From the NCBI GenBank assembly GCA_027493935.1, contig JAOSJV010000001.1, forward strand, positions 1,674,001-1,738,000: DNA of 64,000 bases, read 5' to 3'. The translations under genes and the position numbers were made by a program. Of the stretch, positions 19,579 to 30,849 are shown piece by piece. The stretch's first letter is position 1; each line of letters begins with the position of its first letter. The notes below the pieces were generated by a model, which was not told where the DNA came from, did no database searches, and was given only the letters and a program-made list of their open reading frames with translations. Origin of the DNA: Burkholderiales bacterium (GTDB lineage Bacteria; Pseudomonadota; Gammaproteobacteria; Burkholderiales; SG8-39).

Positions 19579-21271
19579 TCATCCCGGTTCCTCCCAGTGC
19601 TCGAGCGTGAGCTGCACCGTCTGCGCGCCGTTGAACTCGTCGATCGCGAGACGGTAGGCGCCGCGGATGCGCCCGGGGACCGGCGCCCGATGGCGGAAGA
19701 GCATCGCGTCGAACGCGCGGCCGTCGCGCACGAGGCGCAGCTTCAGATGGCGCTCGCCGACGAGCTTCTGGTTCTGCACTGTGAACTGGTCCGCGAACAC
19801 CGGCTGCGGGAAGCCCTGCCCCCAAGTCTCCCGCTCGAGCATGCGCGCCACCTCGAGGCTCGCGAACTCGACTTCGAGCGAACCGTCGGTCTCGACCACG
19901 CGGGCGAGCGCCGCCGGGTCGGCGAGCTCGCGCACCGCGTTCTCGAGGAGCGCGCCGAAGCGCTCGAGCGCGTCGGCGCGCAGCGTGAGCCCGGCGGCGG
20001 CCGCGTGGCCGCCGAAGCGCGCCAGCAGGCCCGGCGCGCGTTTTGCGACGAGGTCGAGTGCGTCGCGCAGGTGCACCCCGGGATCGAGCGGCCCGAGCCG
20101 CGCAGCTCGCCACCGGCGGCGGGGGCGAACGCGAACACCGGGCGGTGCAGCCGGTCTTTCAGCCGCGAGGCGAGCAGGCCGACCACGCCCTGGTGCCAGT
20201 GCGCGTCGTAGAGGCACACGCTCGCCGCATCGCCCGGGTCGACCGCCGCGAGGAGCGCGTCGGCGTCGCATTGCATGCCCGCCTCCAGCACGCGGCGCTC
20301 GCGGTTCAGCGCGTCGAGCTCGCGCGCGATATTGAGCGCGCGCGCCGCGTCGTCGGTGGTCAGGCATTCGATGCCGAGGCCCATGTCGGCGAGCCGCCCG
20401 GCCGCGTTCAGCCGCGGCCCGATCGCATGCCCTAGATCGAACGTGCTCGCCGTGCGCGGGTTGCGCCCCGACACAGCAAAGAGCGCCGCGATGCCCGGCT
20501 GCATCCGCCCTGCACGGACGCGCGCGAGCCCCTGGCTCACGAGCACGCGATTGTTGTGGTCGAGGCGCACCATGTCGGCCACGGTGCCGAGCGCGACGAG
20601 ATCGAGCAGCACGGCGAGGTTCGGTTCGGTGCGCCCGGCGCAGGCGCCGCGCCGGCGCAGCGCAGCGCGGGCGGCGAGCAGCACGTAGAACATGACACCG
20701 ACGCCGGCGATCGACTTGCTCGGGAAACGGTCGCCGGGCTGGTTCGGGTCGACGATGCAGTCCGCGGCGGGAAGCGTGTCGCCCGGCAGGTGATGGTCGG
20801 TGACGAGCGTGGCGATACCCCTCTCGCGCGCGGCGGCCACCCCTCCACGCTCGCGATGCCGTTGTCGACCGTGACAATCAGGTCGGGCGAGCGCGCTGCG
20901 GCGAGCTCGACCACCTGCGGTGAGAGCCCGTAGCCGGTCTCGAAGCGGTTCGGCACCAGGTAGCCGACGCGCCCGCCGAGGGCGCGCAGTCCGCGCATGG
21001 CGACCGCGCAGGCAGTCGCCCCGTCGCAGTCGTAGTCGGCGACGATCAGTATGCGCTTGCCCGACTGCACGTGGTCGGCTAGGAGTTCGCCCGCCGCCTC
21101 GGCGTTCTTCATCTCGTCGGGGGGAAGGAGCGAGCCGAGCTCGTAGGCGAGCTCGGCCGCGCTGCCGACGCCGCGCGCGACCAGCAGGCGCGAGAGCAGC
21201 GGATGCACGCCCTGCTGCACCAGCAGGTGGAACGAGCGCTGCGGCACCGGCCGCACGCTGATCGCGCTCAT
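19579..21271 (-). CDS. recJ: Single-stranded-DNA exonuclease RecJ, with two frameshifts
   Basis: RecJ degrades 5' single-stranded DNA in recombination and mismatch repair. DHH phosphoesterase motifs are present: DYDCDGATA, VTVDNGIAS and VTDHHLPG. The DHHA1 domain has GPRLNAAGRLADM and the GSGRSIPG-HLRDAL segment, and the C-terminal OB domain follows. Two G deletions in G runs break the frame, at about 20840-20843 (after ASVEG) and about 20076-20079 (after SIPG). Corrected, the protein is about 564 residues, normal for RecJ. Its ATG overlaps the stop of the rpfE-like gene by 4 bp. Confidence 0.95.
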
Positions 21272-22307
21272 TGCGCGTACGCGGCGAGCGGCCGCGCGCG
21301 CCGCCAAAGGTAGCGCAGATCCTGTCGCGTGGTCTCGGCCTCCAGCGTGCTGCCGGCCGCCGGCACGTGCAGGGTGATCATTCCAATGCGGCCGCTGCGC
21401 AGCGCCGCCAGCAGCGCCGCGAACCAGTCGCGCTCGAGCGCATCGAGCGCCGTGCGCCACGCCTGCAGATCGCCGTAGGCCGCCGGCGCGCGCAACGCGT
21501 CCAGCACGACCGCTGCGACGCCGCCCGTTGCGGCCGTCGCGAGCAGCGCCGGCGCCGAGGGCGGCAGCGGCGCGTGGTGCGCGCCCGCGCTCTGCGCGAG
21601 GCCGCGCGCGAGCGGATCATCCGCCCACACGCACCCATAGGGCACGCGTGCCGGCGCCGTGTAGCGGCCGGCGCCCCAAAGCCATACGCTGTTGACCGTC
21701 GGCGCGCCGCGCGCCTCGCGAGCCTCGTTGACCGGGTGCGCGTGCAGCAGCATCTGCGCCTCGTTCAGCAGCGCATTCCAGCGCGCGGCGTCCGCGCCGC
21801 GCGGCAGGTGCTCGTCGGCCGGGCGGCCGCGCGCTTCGGCGACCGGCGTCGTCGCGAGCGCGCCGGGGCGGGCGGTACGCACGTACCAGCGTCCGGGCTG
21901 CGCGGCCAGGAAGCGGACCTCCGGCGCGAAATGCGCGTCGAGCGCAGCGACAAGCGACTCGGCCTCGGCATGCACGAGCTCGAACAGCGTCGCATCGGCG
22001 ATCCACAGGCTGTCGCGGTTCACCTCGACGTGCACCGGGTCGGCGCGCAGCCACCAGTGCGCTTCCGGATCGGCGCCCTCGGCGAGGAGCGAGTACGGCG
22101 CGGCCGGACAGTCGCCGGCCGCGCCGACGCCGAAGCGCTCGAGCAGCCAGACTTCGAGGGTCGCACCGGCGCGTGATGCGCGCCGGCCGCGCGCGAGCAG
22201 CCGCTCGAGCGCACCCGGGCGCGCGTGCGGCGCGCCGCCTCGCGCGGCGGGCTGCGCGCCCCGCGCGGGGTCCAGAGGAGATCGGGAACGACCAGATGCA
22301 GGTTCAT
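21268..22307 (-). CDS. RpfE-like conserved protein (phosphoglycerate-mutase-related annotation), with a frameshift
   Basis: About 345 residues begin MNLHLVVPDLLW. After a one-base shift near 22220 they continue ALERLLARGR...LEVWLLERFG and include the highly characteristic stretch WNALLNEAQMLLHAHPVNEAREARG then VNSVWLWG. This matches the beta/gammaproteobacterial family annotated RpfE or cofactor-independent phosphoglycerate-mutase-like, usually found next to recJ. In Xanthomonas the rpf cluster also contains prfB and lysS, and both are nearby here. I see no phosphoglycerate-mutase metal-binding motif, so enzymatic activity is doubtful. It overlaps recJ (ATGA) and is probably co-transcribed with it. 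Confidence 0.7.
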
Positions 22308-22473
22308 CGCGCCACGAGCGACGCCGGCGGTGCGCGTGGTGCGGAGCCTGCCGCGCGCTGCGGGGCGCCGTCCACACCTGTGCCCAGTCTAGCACGCGAA
22401 GTGCGCGGCGGGCGTCTTCGCGCGAAGCGTGGACGTGTGGCACACTTCGGCGTCCTCGCCCAGACGTTCACCC

Positions 22474-23715
22474 GTGCGGTACGAGCTCCTCGTCGGCCTG
22501 CGCTACACCCGCGCCAAGCGCCGCAACCACTTCGTCTCCTTCATCTCCGCGGTGTCGATGCTCGGCATCGCGCTCGGCGTCGCAGCGCTGATCGTGGTGC
22601 TGTCGGTCATGAACGGCTTCCAGCAGGAGGTGCGCGCGCGCATCCTGGGGGTTGCCTCGCACGTGCAGGTCACCGGCCCGGACAACGAGCTCGCGGGCTG
22701 GCGCGCGGTGGCCGAGGGGGCGCGCGCGCAGCCGCACGTCGTCGCCGCCGCGCCGTACGTGAACGCCCAGGGGCTGCTCCAACACGCGGGGGGCGTGCGC
22801 GGGGTGCTCGTGCGCGGCGTGGAGCCGGAGCTCGAGACCGCAGTGGCCGACATCGGCGATCACATGACCGCCGGGCGCCTCGAGGCGCTCGTGCCGGGCG
22901 AGTTCGGCATCGTGCTCGGCGCCGATCTCGCGCGCGTGCTGCGCGCCTACCCCGGCGACCGCGTGACGCTGATCGCGCCGCAGGGACTGGTGACGCCGGC
23001 GGGCGTGATCCCGCGGCTGAAGCAGTTCACGGTCGTCGGCGTGTTCGACGTCGGTTTCTTCGAGTACGACAGCGGACTCGCGCTGGTGCACCTGGCCGAC
23101 GCGCAGCGCCTGTACCAGATGGACGACCGGGTGTCCGGAGTGCGGCTCAAGCTCGACGACCTGTTCCAGTCGCGCGCGGTCGCGCGCGAGGTGACGCGCG
23201 CGCTCGGACGCGACCTGTACGTGAGCGACTGGACACGCAGCCACGCGAACTTCTTCCGTGCGGTGCAGATCGAGAAGACGATGATGTTCATCATCCTCAC
23301 GCTGATCATCGCGGTTGCCGCCTTCAACATGGTCTCCACGCTGGTGATCGCGGTGACGGACAAGCAGTCCGACATCGCCATCCTGCGCACGCTCGGTGCG
23401 AGCCCGGCCAGCATCATGCAGATTTTCGTCGTGCAGGGCGCGGTGATCGGCGTGCTCGGCACCGTGATCGGTGTGGCGGGCGGCATCGCGCTCGCACTGA
23501 ACATCGACGTCGTGGTGCCGGCGCTCGAGCGGCTGCTCAGCATCCAGTTCCTGGCGAAGGACGTCTACATGATCAGCGACCTGCCCTCCGACCTGCAGCG
23601 CGGCGACGTCGTCGCGATCGCCGCGGTCGCGCTCGCGCTCGGCTTCTTCGCGACGCTGTATCCGAGCTGGCGCGCCGCGCGCGTGCGGCCGGCCGAGGCG
23701 CTGCGCTACGAGTGA
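22474..23715 (+). CDS. lolC: Lipoprotein-releasing ABC permease LolC/LolE
   Basis: LolC/E with LolD extracts mature lipoproteins from the inner membrane for transfer to LolA. The 413-residue protein has an N-terminal membrane segment (FVSFISAVSMLGIALGVAAL), a large periplasmic domain and three C-terminal helices with the FtsX-like motif DIAILRTLGASPASIMQIF. I choose GTG at 22474, giving the usual N-terminus RYELLVGLRYTRAKRR; an upstream in-frame start at 22429 is less likely. lolD follows after 53 bp. Only one permease gene is present, so a LolF-like homodimer is possible. Confidence 0.94.
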   Translation: MRYELLVGLRYTRAKRRNHFVSFISAVSMLGIALGVAALIVVLSVMNGFQQEVRARILGVASHVQVTGPDNELAGWRAVAEGARAQPHVVAAAPYVNAQGLLQHAGGVRGVLVRGVEPELETAVADIGDHMTAGRLEALVPGEFGIVLGADLARVLRAYPGDRVTLIAPQGLVTPAGVIPRLKQFTVVGVFDVGFFEYDSGLALVHLADAQRLYQMDDRVSGVRLKLDDLFQSRAVAREVTRALGRDLYVSDWTRSHANFFRAVQIEKTMMFIILTLIIAVAAFNMVSTLVIAVTDKQSDIAILRTLGASPASIMQIFVVQGAVIGVLGTVIGVAGGIALALNIDVVVPALERLLSIQFLAKDVYMISDLPSDLQRGDVVAIAAVALALGFFATLYPSWRAARVRPAEALRYE

Positions 23716-23768
23716 ATCGTGAATCCTGAACCGCCGAGCGCGCGGCGCCGCCGCGAAGCGGAAGGCGC

Positions 23769-24461
<693 letters not shown>

Positions 24462-24471
24462 GGGGCGGCGC

Positions 24472-25020
24472 TCAGCCGGCGTTCGCGCGGCGCAGCTTGC
24501 GCCGCCGCCACTGCACCACGACCCATGCCCGCCAGCCTACCTGGACGCCGATCCAGCCGAGTGCGGCGAGCGAGACGGCGAGCGCCACGAGCCCGACGGC
24601 GAGCGGCTTGCCGAGCGACATCGCCCAGGCGGCAAGCGCCGCGACCGAGGCGCCGAGCTCGGACCAGACGAAAGGCGGCGGCGGCACCATCGCGCCGGCA
24701 TGGCCGGTGAGCAGGCTGCCGAGGTAGAAGGCGGCGACGTACAGCGGCACGATCGTGAACGGATTCGTGTACAAGGTGGTGACCAGCGCGACCGGCAGAT
24801 TGACGCGCAGCGGGATCGCGAGCGCGAGCGCGGTCAGCATCTGCAGCGGGCCGGGGATCAGCCCGGCGAACAGCCCGACCGCGACGCCGCCGGACACCGA
24901 GGCGCGATTGAGATGCCAGAGGTTCGGGTGCTGCAGCAGCCGGCCGAAGCGGCCGATGTGGCGGTGGCGCCGGACCTCCTCGCTCGTCGGCAGGAATCTG
25001 CGAAAGTATTTGCGGGGCAT
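24472..25020 (-). CDS. DUF2062 membrane protein
   Basis: The 182-residue protein starts MPRKYFRRFLPTSEEVR, then has the DUF2062 core: SVSGGVAVGLFAGLIPGPLQ, TTLYTNPFTIVPLY and two or three hydrophobic helices. The family (PF09835) is conserved in beta- and gammaproteobacteria, often beside lol or comEC genes as here, and has no established function. The minus orientation makes it divergent from comEC, sharing a 181-bp upstream region. Confidence 0.88.
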   Translation of the reverse strand: MPRKYFRRFLPTSEEVRRHRHIGRFGRLLQHPNLWHLNRASVSGGVAVGLFAGLIPGPLQMLTALALAIPLRVNLPVALVTTLYTNPFTIVPLYVAAFYLGSLLTGHAGAMVPPPPFVWSELGASVAALAAWAMSLGKPLAVGLVALAVSLAALGWIGVQVGWRAWVVVQWRRRKLRRANAG

Positions 25021-25201
25021 CGAAGGCGGTCGGTGGCGCCGGCTGCGTGCGGTTCGTTCGCGCGCGCTTCGGGTTGGGGGATTCTAGCGCGGCCGCGCGG
25101 CGCGGCGTTCGGCGCGGGTGGGCGCGGCTCGCCGATCAACCGGAACCGGGCCTCGTGCGTTGTCGGTCGAAGATCCATTCCCGCGCGGCGAAGGATGCCC
25201 C

Positions 25202-27586
25202 ATGCGCCTCGAGGTGCTCGCCTTCGCCGCCGGCGTATGGCTGCTGCAGCGTGCCGCGGTCCTGCCCGCGCCTGCGGCACTCGGCATGGCCGCACTCGTC
25301 GCCATCGCGGCGTGGGTGTGGGCGCGTCTGTTCGCCGGCGGCCGCTCGCTTGCCCGCGTCATTGGCGTGGCGACCGCGGGCGTCCTCGGCTGGTCGTGGG
25401 CCGCAGGCCACGCGCACATCCGTATGGCCGACCGGCTCGACCCGGCGCTGGAGGGGCGCGATGTGGTCGTAACCGGCGTCGTCGCGAGCCTGCCGCAACC
25501 GTTCGAACGGGGCGTGCGCTTCGAGCTCGACGCCGAGCGCGCCGCGCTCGCGCACCCGCCACCGGAGTCTGCGAAGGTCCACAGCGCGCGCGTGCCGCGC
25601 CGCATCCTGCTCGCCTGGTACAACGGCCTCACGCCGGAGGAGTTCCAGGCAGTGGTCCCGCTGCGCAGCGGCGAGCGCTGGGCGTTTCCGGTGCGGCTGC
25701 GGCAGCCGCACGGCCCGGTCAATCCGCACGGCTTCGACTATGAGGCCTCGCTGCTAGAGCGCGGGATCGGCGCGACCGGTTACGTCGCGGCGCGCGGCGA
25801 GCCGCGGCGGCTCGCCGCGCTCGTTGCCCGGCCGGCCTACCTCGTCGAGCGGCTGCGCGAGGGGCTGCGCGAGAAGTTCTGGGACGCACTGCCCGATCAC
25901 CGCTATGCGGGAGTGGTGATCGCACTCGCGATCGGCGACCAGCGCGCGATCGACCGTCAGGACTGGCAAACGTTCACGCGCACCGGAGTCAATCACCTTA
26001 TGAGCATCTCGGGGCTGCACGTGACCATGGTCGCGGGCCTCGCCGCGCTGGCGGTGTTCGGGCTGTGGCGCCGCTCGGCGCGCCTCGCGCTGCGCCTGCC
26101 CGCGCACAAGGCGGCCGCCGCGGCGGGTTTCGCCGCCGCTTTCGCTTACTGTCTGCTCGCCGGCTTTGCGATCCCGGCGCAGCGCACGCTCTACATGGTC
26201 GGTGTCGCCGCCGCCGCGCTCTGGCTCGATCGCCTGGGATCGACCTCGCGCGTGCTGTGCGCCGCGCTCGCGCTCGTGCTCCTGCTCGACCCGTGGGCGG
26301 TCAACTCGCCCGGCTTCTGGCTTTCGTTCGGTGCGGTCGTCGCGATCTTCTACGCGGGCGCGGGCGCGGCGACGACGCGCGGCGCGCGCTGGCTGCTCGC
26401 GTGGGGTCGCATGCAGTGGGCGGTCACCATCGGGCTTGCGCCGCCCTGCTCGCGCTGTTCAAGCAGGTCTCGATCGTATCGCCTGCCGCGAACGCGATCG
26501 CGATCCCGGCGGTGAGCCTCGTCGTGACGCCGCTCGCTCTGGCGGGCGCGTTGTGGCCGGGCGACGCGCTGGCGCGGCTTGCGCACTGGACGTTCGAGTG
26601 GGTGATGGCGCTGCTGGCGCCGCTCGCCGCCGCACCGGCGGCGGTGTGGCAGCAGCATGCGCCCGCGCCATGGACGGTGCCGCTGGCGATCGCGGGGGTC
26701 GCCTGGCTGCTCGCGCCGCGCGGCGTGCCGGCACGTACGTTGGGGCTCGTCCTGCTCGCGCCGCTCTTCGCGGTGCGTCCCGCTCCGCTGCCGCCGGGCG
26801 CGGTGCGGGCCGAGTTCCTCGACGTGGGGCAGGGGCTCGCCGTGGTCGTGCGCACCGCCGGGCACGCGCTCGTGTACGACGCCGGGCCGGCGTACGGCAC
26901 CGATGCCGATGCCGGCGAGCGGGTGGTGGTGCCGCACCTGCGCGGCGCGGGGATCGCGTACCTGGACGCGCTCGTCGTGACGCACGACGATGCCGACCAC
27001 GCCGGCGGCGCCGCCAGCGTGCGCCGCGCGGTCGAGGTCGGGCGGGTGCATGCGCCGCTCGCAGCCGAGCACGCGGCGCTCGCCGGCGCGCCGTATCGCC
27101 TGCCGTGCAGCGCGGGCCAGCGCTGGACCTGGGACGGCGTCGAGTTCGCGTTCCTGCATCCAACGGCAGCGAGCTACGCCGACCCCTGGCTCAGGCCGAA
27201 TTCGCGAAGCTGCGTGCTGCGCATCGGGACTGCGTACGGGGCGGTGCTGCTCGCGGGCGACATCGAGGCGCGGAGGAGGCGGCGCTGGTTGCGAGCGGCG
27301 CCGCCCTTGGCGCGCGCGTGCTGCTCGTGCCGCATCACGGCAGCCGCAGCCCTCGACACCGCCGTTCGTCGCCGCTGTGGCCCCCGAGCATGCCGTGTTC
27401 ACCGTCGGCTACCGCAACCGGTTCGGACATCCTGCCGCGGAGGTCCTCGCCCGCTACGCCAGTGCGCGGCGCTGGCGTACCGACCGCGACGGTGCCGTCG
27501 CGTTTACGCTGAGCGAGGCGGGGCTGGCGGCGACCGCCGAGCGCGCGCGGGTCCGGCGCTACTGGCGCGCGCGGGCCGCGCCATGA
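25202..27586 (+). CDS. comEC: DNA internalization/competence protein ComEC (Rec2), with three frameshifts
   Basis: ComEC forms the inner-membrane channel for single-stranded DNA during natural transformation. The N-terminal DUF4131 region is followed by the Competence domain (LAIGDQRAI, FTRTGVNHLMSISGLHVTMVAG) and a C-terminal metallo-beta-lactamase-like domain with DVGQGLAVVV, THDDADHAGG, LLAGDIEA and LVPHHGS. Single-base shifts occur near 26435, 27272 and 27350. Corrected, the protein is about 794 residues, a normal length. The ATG at 25202 is used; upstream in-frame codons lack family similarity. Its presence suggests competence potential, but no other com genes are in the window. Confidence 0.92.
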
Positions 27587-27604
27587 GGCCGCCGGCGAGA
27601 CCCG

Positions 27605-27610
27605 TATAAT
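27605..27610 (+). promoter_or_regulatory. -10 element (TATAAT) for the TAXI protein gene
   Basis: A perfect TATAAT lies 36 bp before the ATG at 27647 and 18 bp after the comEC stop. No matching -35 hexamer is seen at 17 +/- 1 bp. Confidence 0.45.
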
Positions 27611-27646
27611 CGGCGCCGCGCGGCGCACGGCCGCACGGCGACGACG

Positions 27647-28969
27647 ATGAAGCGCATCCGCGACTACTCTGCACGCGAGCTGGCGACCGTCGCGTTGCCG
27701 GTCGCGCTGATCGTCGCCGCGGCCTTCTGGGCGGCCTTCGTCTTCGTGAAGCCCGCGCCGCCGCGGACGCTCGCGATGTCGACCGGCGGCGAAGGCGGCG
27801 CGTACCACGCGTTCGCCGAGCGCTACCAGGCGATCCTCGCGCGCGACGGCATCCGGCTCGAGCTGCTGCCTTCCTCCGGGGCGGTCGAGAACCTCGCGCG
27901 GCTGACCGACCCCGCCGCGGGCGTGTCGGTCGCCTTCGTGCAGGGCGGCATCGCCGCGGCGCAGCGGGCGCCGGAGCTCGTCTCGCTCGGCAGCGTCTAC
28001 TACGAGCCGCTTTGGGTGTTTCACCGCGGGAAGCAGCCGCTCGACCGCCTCGGGCAACTCGAGGGCCGGCGCATCGCCATCGGCTCCGAGGGCAGCGGCG
28101 CGCGCCGGCTCGCGCTCGCGCTGCTCGCCGCGAGCGGCATGACCGATCAGGACGTCCAGCCCTTCGACCTCGGCGGCTTGGCCGCGGCCGACGCGCTCGT
28201 CGCCGGCGAGGTCGACGCGGCGTTCCTGGTCGCCGGACCCGAGGCGGCGTCGGTGCGCAAGCTCGCGCGCGCGCCCGGGGTCCGGCTGATGAGCATCGCG
28301 CGCGCCGACGCCTACACGATGCGCCTGCCATTCCTCCACAAGCTGGTGCTCCCGCGCGGCGCGATCGACATCGCGCAGGACATCCCGGCCGACGACATCG
28401 TGCTGCTCGCGCCGACCGCGAACCTGGTCGCGAACGACAGCCTGCACCCGGCGCTCGCGTACCTGCTGCTGCTGGCCGCGCGAGAGGTTCACGGCGGCGC
28501 CGGGCCGTTTCACCGCGTCGGCGCGTTCCCGAGCCCGCGCGACAGCGACTTCCCGCTTGCGGGCGAGGCCGAGCGGTTCTACAGGTCCGGGCCGCCGTTC
28601 CTGCAGCGCTACCTCCCGTTCTGGGCGGCGACGCTCGTCGACCGGCTGATCGTGCTCCTGCTGCCGCTCTTCGCGGTGGCGATCCCGCTCTTTCGCGTGC
28701 TGCCGGCGCTCTACGCGTGGCGCGTGCGCCGCAAGGTCTACCGCTGGTACGGCGAGCTGAAATTCATCGAGGAGGGTGCGCGCCACCGTGGCGCCGAGGG
28801 CGATGCGTCCGCCAGGCTCGCGCGGCTCGCCGAGATCGAGACGGAGGTCGCCGGAATCAACGTGCCGCTCGGCTTCGCGCACGAGGTGTACACGCTGCGC
28901 GAGCACATCAAGCTCGTGCGCGAGCTGCTGCGCGGCGTGGGCGGCAGCGCCGATCGCGCGGCCGCTTGA
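27647..28969 (+). CDS. TAXI-family TRAP transporter solute-binding protein, membrane-anchored
   Basis: This substrate-binding protein of the TAXI (TRAP-associated extracytoplasmic immunogenic) type has an N-terminal membrane segment at about residues 13-34. The family motif follows as TLAMSTGGEGGAYHAFAERYQ, then IAIGSEGSGARRLA and AALVAGEVDAAF-type segments. Unusually a second hydrophobic helix (about 325-350) and a charged cytoplasmic-looking tail with a coiled-coil (LARLAEIETEVAGIN, REHIKLVRELL) end the 440-residue protein. No TRAP permease gene is adjacent, so it may act alone or as a sensor. Confidence 0.83.
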   Translation: MKRIRDYSARELATVALPVALIVAAAFWAAFVFVKPAPPRTLAMSTGGEGGAYHAFAERYQAILARDGIRLELLPSSGAVENLARLTDPAAGVSVAFVQGGIAAAQRAPELVSLGSVYYEPLWVFHRGKQPLDRLGQLEGRRIAIGSEGSGARRLALALLAASGMTDQDVQPFDLGGLAAADALVAGEVDAAFLVAGPEAASVRKLARAPGVRLMSIARADAYTMRLPFLHKLVLPRGAIDIAQDIPADDIVLLAPTANLVANDSLHPALAYLLLLAAREVHGGAGPFHRVGAFPSPRDSDFPLAGEAERFYRSGPPFLQRYLPFWAATLVDRLIVLLLPLFAVAIPLFRVLPALYAWRVRRKVYRWYGELKFIEEGARHRGAEGDASARLARLAEIETEVAGINVPLGFAHEVYTLREHIKLVRELLRGVGGSADRAAA

Positions 28970-29034
28970 TCCGCCGTGCGCGGCGCGCCGCGCCCGTCCT
29001 TTGCAGAGCCTGCGCGGTCCGCGCGCGCGCTTGC

Positions 29035-29040
29035 TATACT
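29035..29040 (+). promoter_or_regulatory. Possible -10 element (TATACT)
   Basis: TATACT lies 23 bp before the ATG of the unknown gene at 29064, in an otherwise very GC-rich 94-bp gap. No well-spaced -35 is seen. Confidence 0.35.
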
Positions 29041-29063
29041 GCGCGCGAACATAGTCGCATTCC

Positions 29064-29936
29064 ATGGCCGACAAAGTCACCACCCGGGTCGTCGTGGCCG
29101 GTGCTGCCGAAGTGCTCGAGGCGTATCGGCGCCGGGTGAACGCGCTGCTCGACGCAGAATACCCCGGTGAATACCGCGAGCTCCACACGCCCGGCCGTCT
29201 CGAGTACGAGCTCAGAACCCCGGACGGGGCGCCGTTCCCGCCGTTCGTCACCGTCTCCGGGGATTTCCCCGAGCTCGTGGTCGCGCTCGCCTGGACGAGG
29301 GCGCGGCGCGGCGCGCGCGGCAGCGCCACGGTGCAGGCCGGCAAGCTCGTCGAGCAGGCGCAGCGCGCGGCCGCGCCGGGCGGCTCGCTCGCGATCCAGG
29401 CAAGCGCAGGCGCCGACGGCACGCTCGAGTTCGCGCTCGCGACGCGCCTGCGCGCCGACGGCAGCTGGATCGGCTACGCGGTCACTGCCGCTCAGCACGC
29501 ATTCGTCCTGGTACGTGCGGACGGCGCCGCGCAGGTGCTCTCGGCGAGCGACGGCGTCGCGCCCGAGTGGGCCGAGCGCTGGCGCATCGGGACCGGCGCC
29601 GGCGCGGAGGACGGCACCGCGGCGGCCTACGCCGAGCTCGATCCGCGCGAACCCATCGACGCAACGCTGCTCGAGGAGCTCGACCAGCTCGCGAACGAGT
29701 TCGCCGACAGCTGGATCTGGTTCGCGGCGGCGCCCGAGGCCGAGACCGCGATCGAGCGCCACCGGTACGGGCTCTACGGCCTCGCGGTGAACGAGGCCAA
29801 TCTGCGCGCCGAGCGGCTGCGCGGCGCCATGACGCGCACGGCGCAGGGCTATGCCTTCGAGTCGCTGGACGCGTCCGCGCGGCCGGTCGCCGCGCTGATC
29901 CTGCGCCACTGGCTGGCCGCGGCCGGGCCTGGCTGA
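29064..29936 (+). CDS. Conserved hypothetical protein, 290 aa
   Basis: I do not recognise a named domain. The product is soluble-looking, with no signal peptide or membrane helix, and is rich in Ala and Glu. It begins MADKVTTRVVVAGAAEVLEAY and has a mixed alpha/beta look. It contains an acidic stretch near LDPREPIDATLLEELDQLANEF and a Trp-rich motif DSWIWFAAAPEAE. Codon usage matches its neighbours, and a -10-like element precedes it. The alpha/beta hydrolase gene begins one base after its stop, so the two are almost certainly co-expressed. Confidence 0.7.
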   Translation: MADKVTTRVVVAGAAEVLEAYRRRVNALLDAEYPGEYRELHTPGRLEYELRTPDGAPFPPFVTVSGDFPELVVALAWTRARRGARGSATVQAGKLVEQAQRAAAPGGSLAIQASAGADGTLEFALATRLRADGSWIGYAVTAAQHAFVLVRADGAAQVLSASDGVAPEWAERWRIGTGAGAEDGTAAAYAELDPREPIDATLLEELDQLANEFADSWIWFAAAPEAETAIERHRYGLYGLAVNEANLRAERLRGAMTRTAQGYAFESLDASARPVAALILRHWLAAAGPG

Positions 29937-29937
29937 C

Positions 29938-30801
29938 GTGGCCGAGGCGATCCGCCGGCGCAGCGTCCTGTGCGCCAGCGCCTCCGGGCTGCATCGGCTG
30001 TCCTACGTGGAGTGGGGCGCGCCGGATAATGCGCGCGTGGTCGTGTGCGTGCACGGGCTGACCCGCTGCGCACGCGACTTCGACCCGCTCGCGCAGGCGC
30101 TCGCCGACCGCTACCGCGTCGTGTGCCCGGACATGCCGGGCCGCGGCTTCTCGGACTGGCTGCGCGATCCGGCCGAGTACGCTATCCCGACCTACGTCAA
30201 CGACGTCGTGACACTCGTCGCGCGGCTGGACGTGGAAATGGTGGACTGGGTGGGCACGTCGATGGGCGGGCTGGTCGGCATGGCGCTCGCCGCGCAGCCC
30301 GGCGCGCCGGTCCGGCGCATGGTGCTGAACGAGGCCGGTCCGCTCGTCCAGGCGGCGTCGCTCGAGCGCATCGCCACCTACGTGGGGCGTGCGCCGCGCT
30401 TCGCGTCGTTCGCCGAGGCCGAGGCCTACGTGCGCACGGTCAGCGCGCCGTTCGGACCGCATAGCGACGCCGAGTGGCGGTTCCTGACCGAGCACGTGGT
30501 CCGGCAGCAGCCCGACGGCGGCTACGCGATGCACTACGATCCGCAGCTCGCCCTGCCGTTCAACGCCGTGCGCCCGCATCAGGACGTCGAGCTGTGGGGC
30601 CTGTGGGATGCGATTGCCTGTCCCACGCTCGTCATTCGCGGCGAGCTCTCCGATCTGCTGACGCGCGAGACGATTGCCGAGATGCGTCAGCGCGGCCCGC
30701 GCGCGCGTGCGGTCGAGTTCGCAGGCGTCGGCCATGCGCCGACGCTGATGCAGGCCGAGCAGATCGCGTTGGTACGGGATTTCCTGCTCGGCGGGGAGTG
30801 A
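29938..30801 (+). CDS. Alpha/beta-fold hydrolase
   Basis: This 287-residue hydrolase has the oxyanion motif VCVHGLTRCARDF, the nucleophile elbow GTSMGG (Ser at about residue 105), an acid residue around RGELSDLLT and the catalytic His in GVGHAPT. It resembles lactonase- or esterase-type enzymes often annotated alpha/beta hydrolase in betaproteobacteria. The substrate is not predictable. The GTG start lies one base after the preceding stop, consistent with translational coupling. It converges on mtfA. Confidence 0.87.
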   Translation: MAEAIRRRSVLCASASGLHRLSYVEWGAPDNARVVVCVHGLTRCARDFDPLAQALADRYRVVCPDMPGRGFSDWLRDPAEYAIPTYVNDVVTLVARLDVEMVDWVGTSMGGLVGMALAAQPGAPVRRMVLNEAGPLVQAASLERIATYVGRAPRFASFAEAEAYVRTVSAPFGPHSDAEWRFLTEHVVRQQPDGGYAMHYDPQLALPFNAVRPHQDVELWGLWDAIACPTLVIRGELSDLLTRETIAEMRQRGPRARAVEFAGVGHAPTLMQAEQIALVRDFLLGGE

Positions 30802-30849
30802 AGCGCCGCTGCGCGGAGCGTCCGGCGCGCGACGGCGTCCAGCGGCGGT

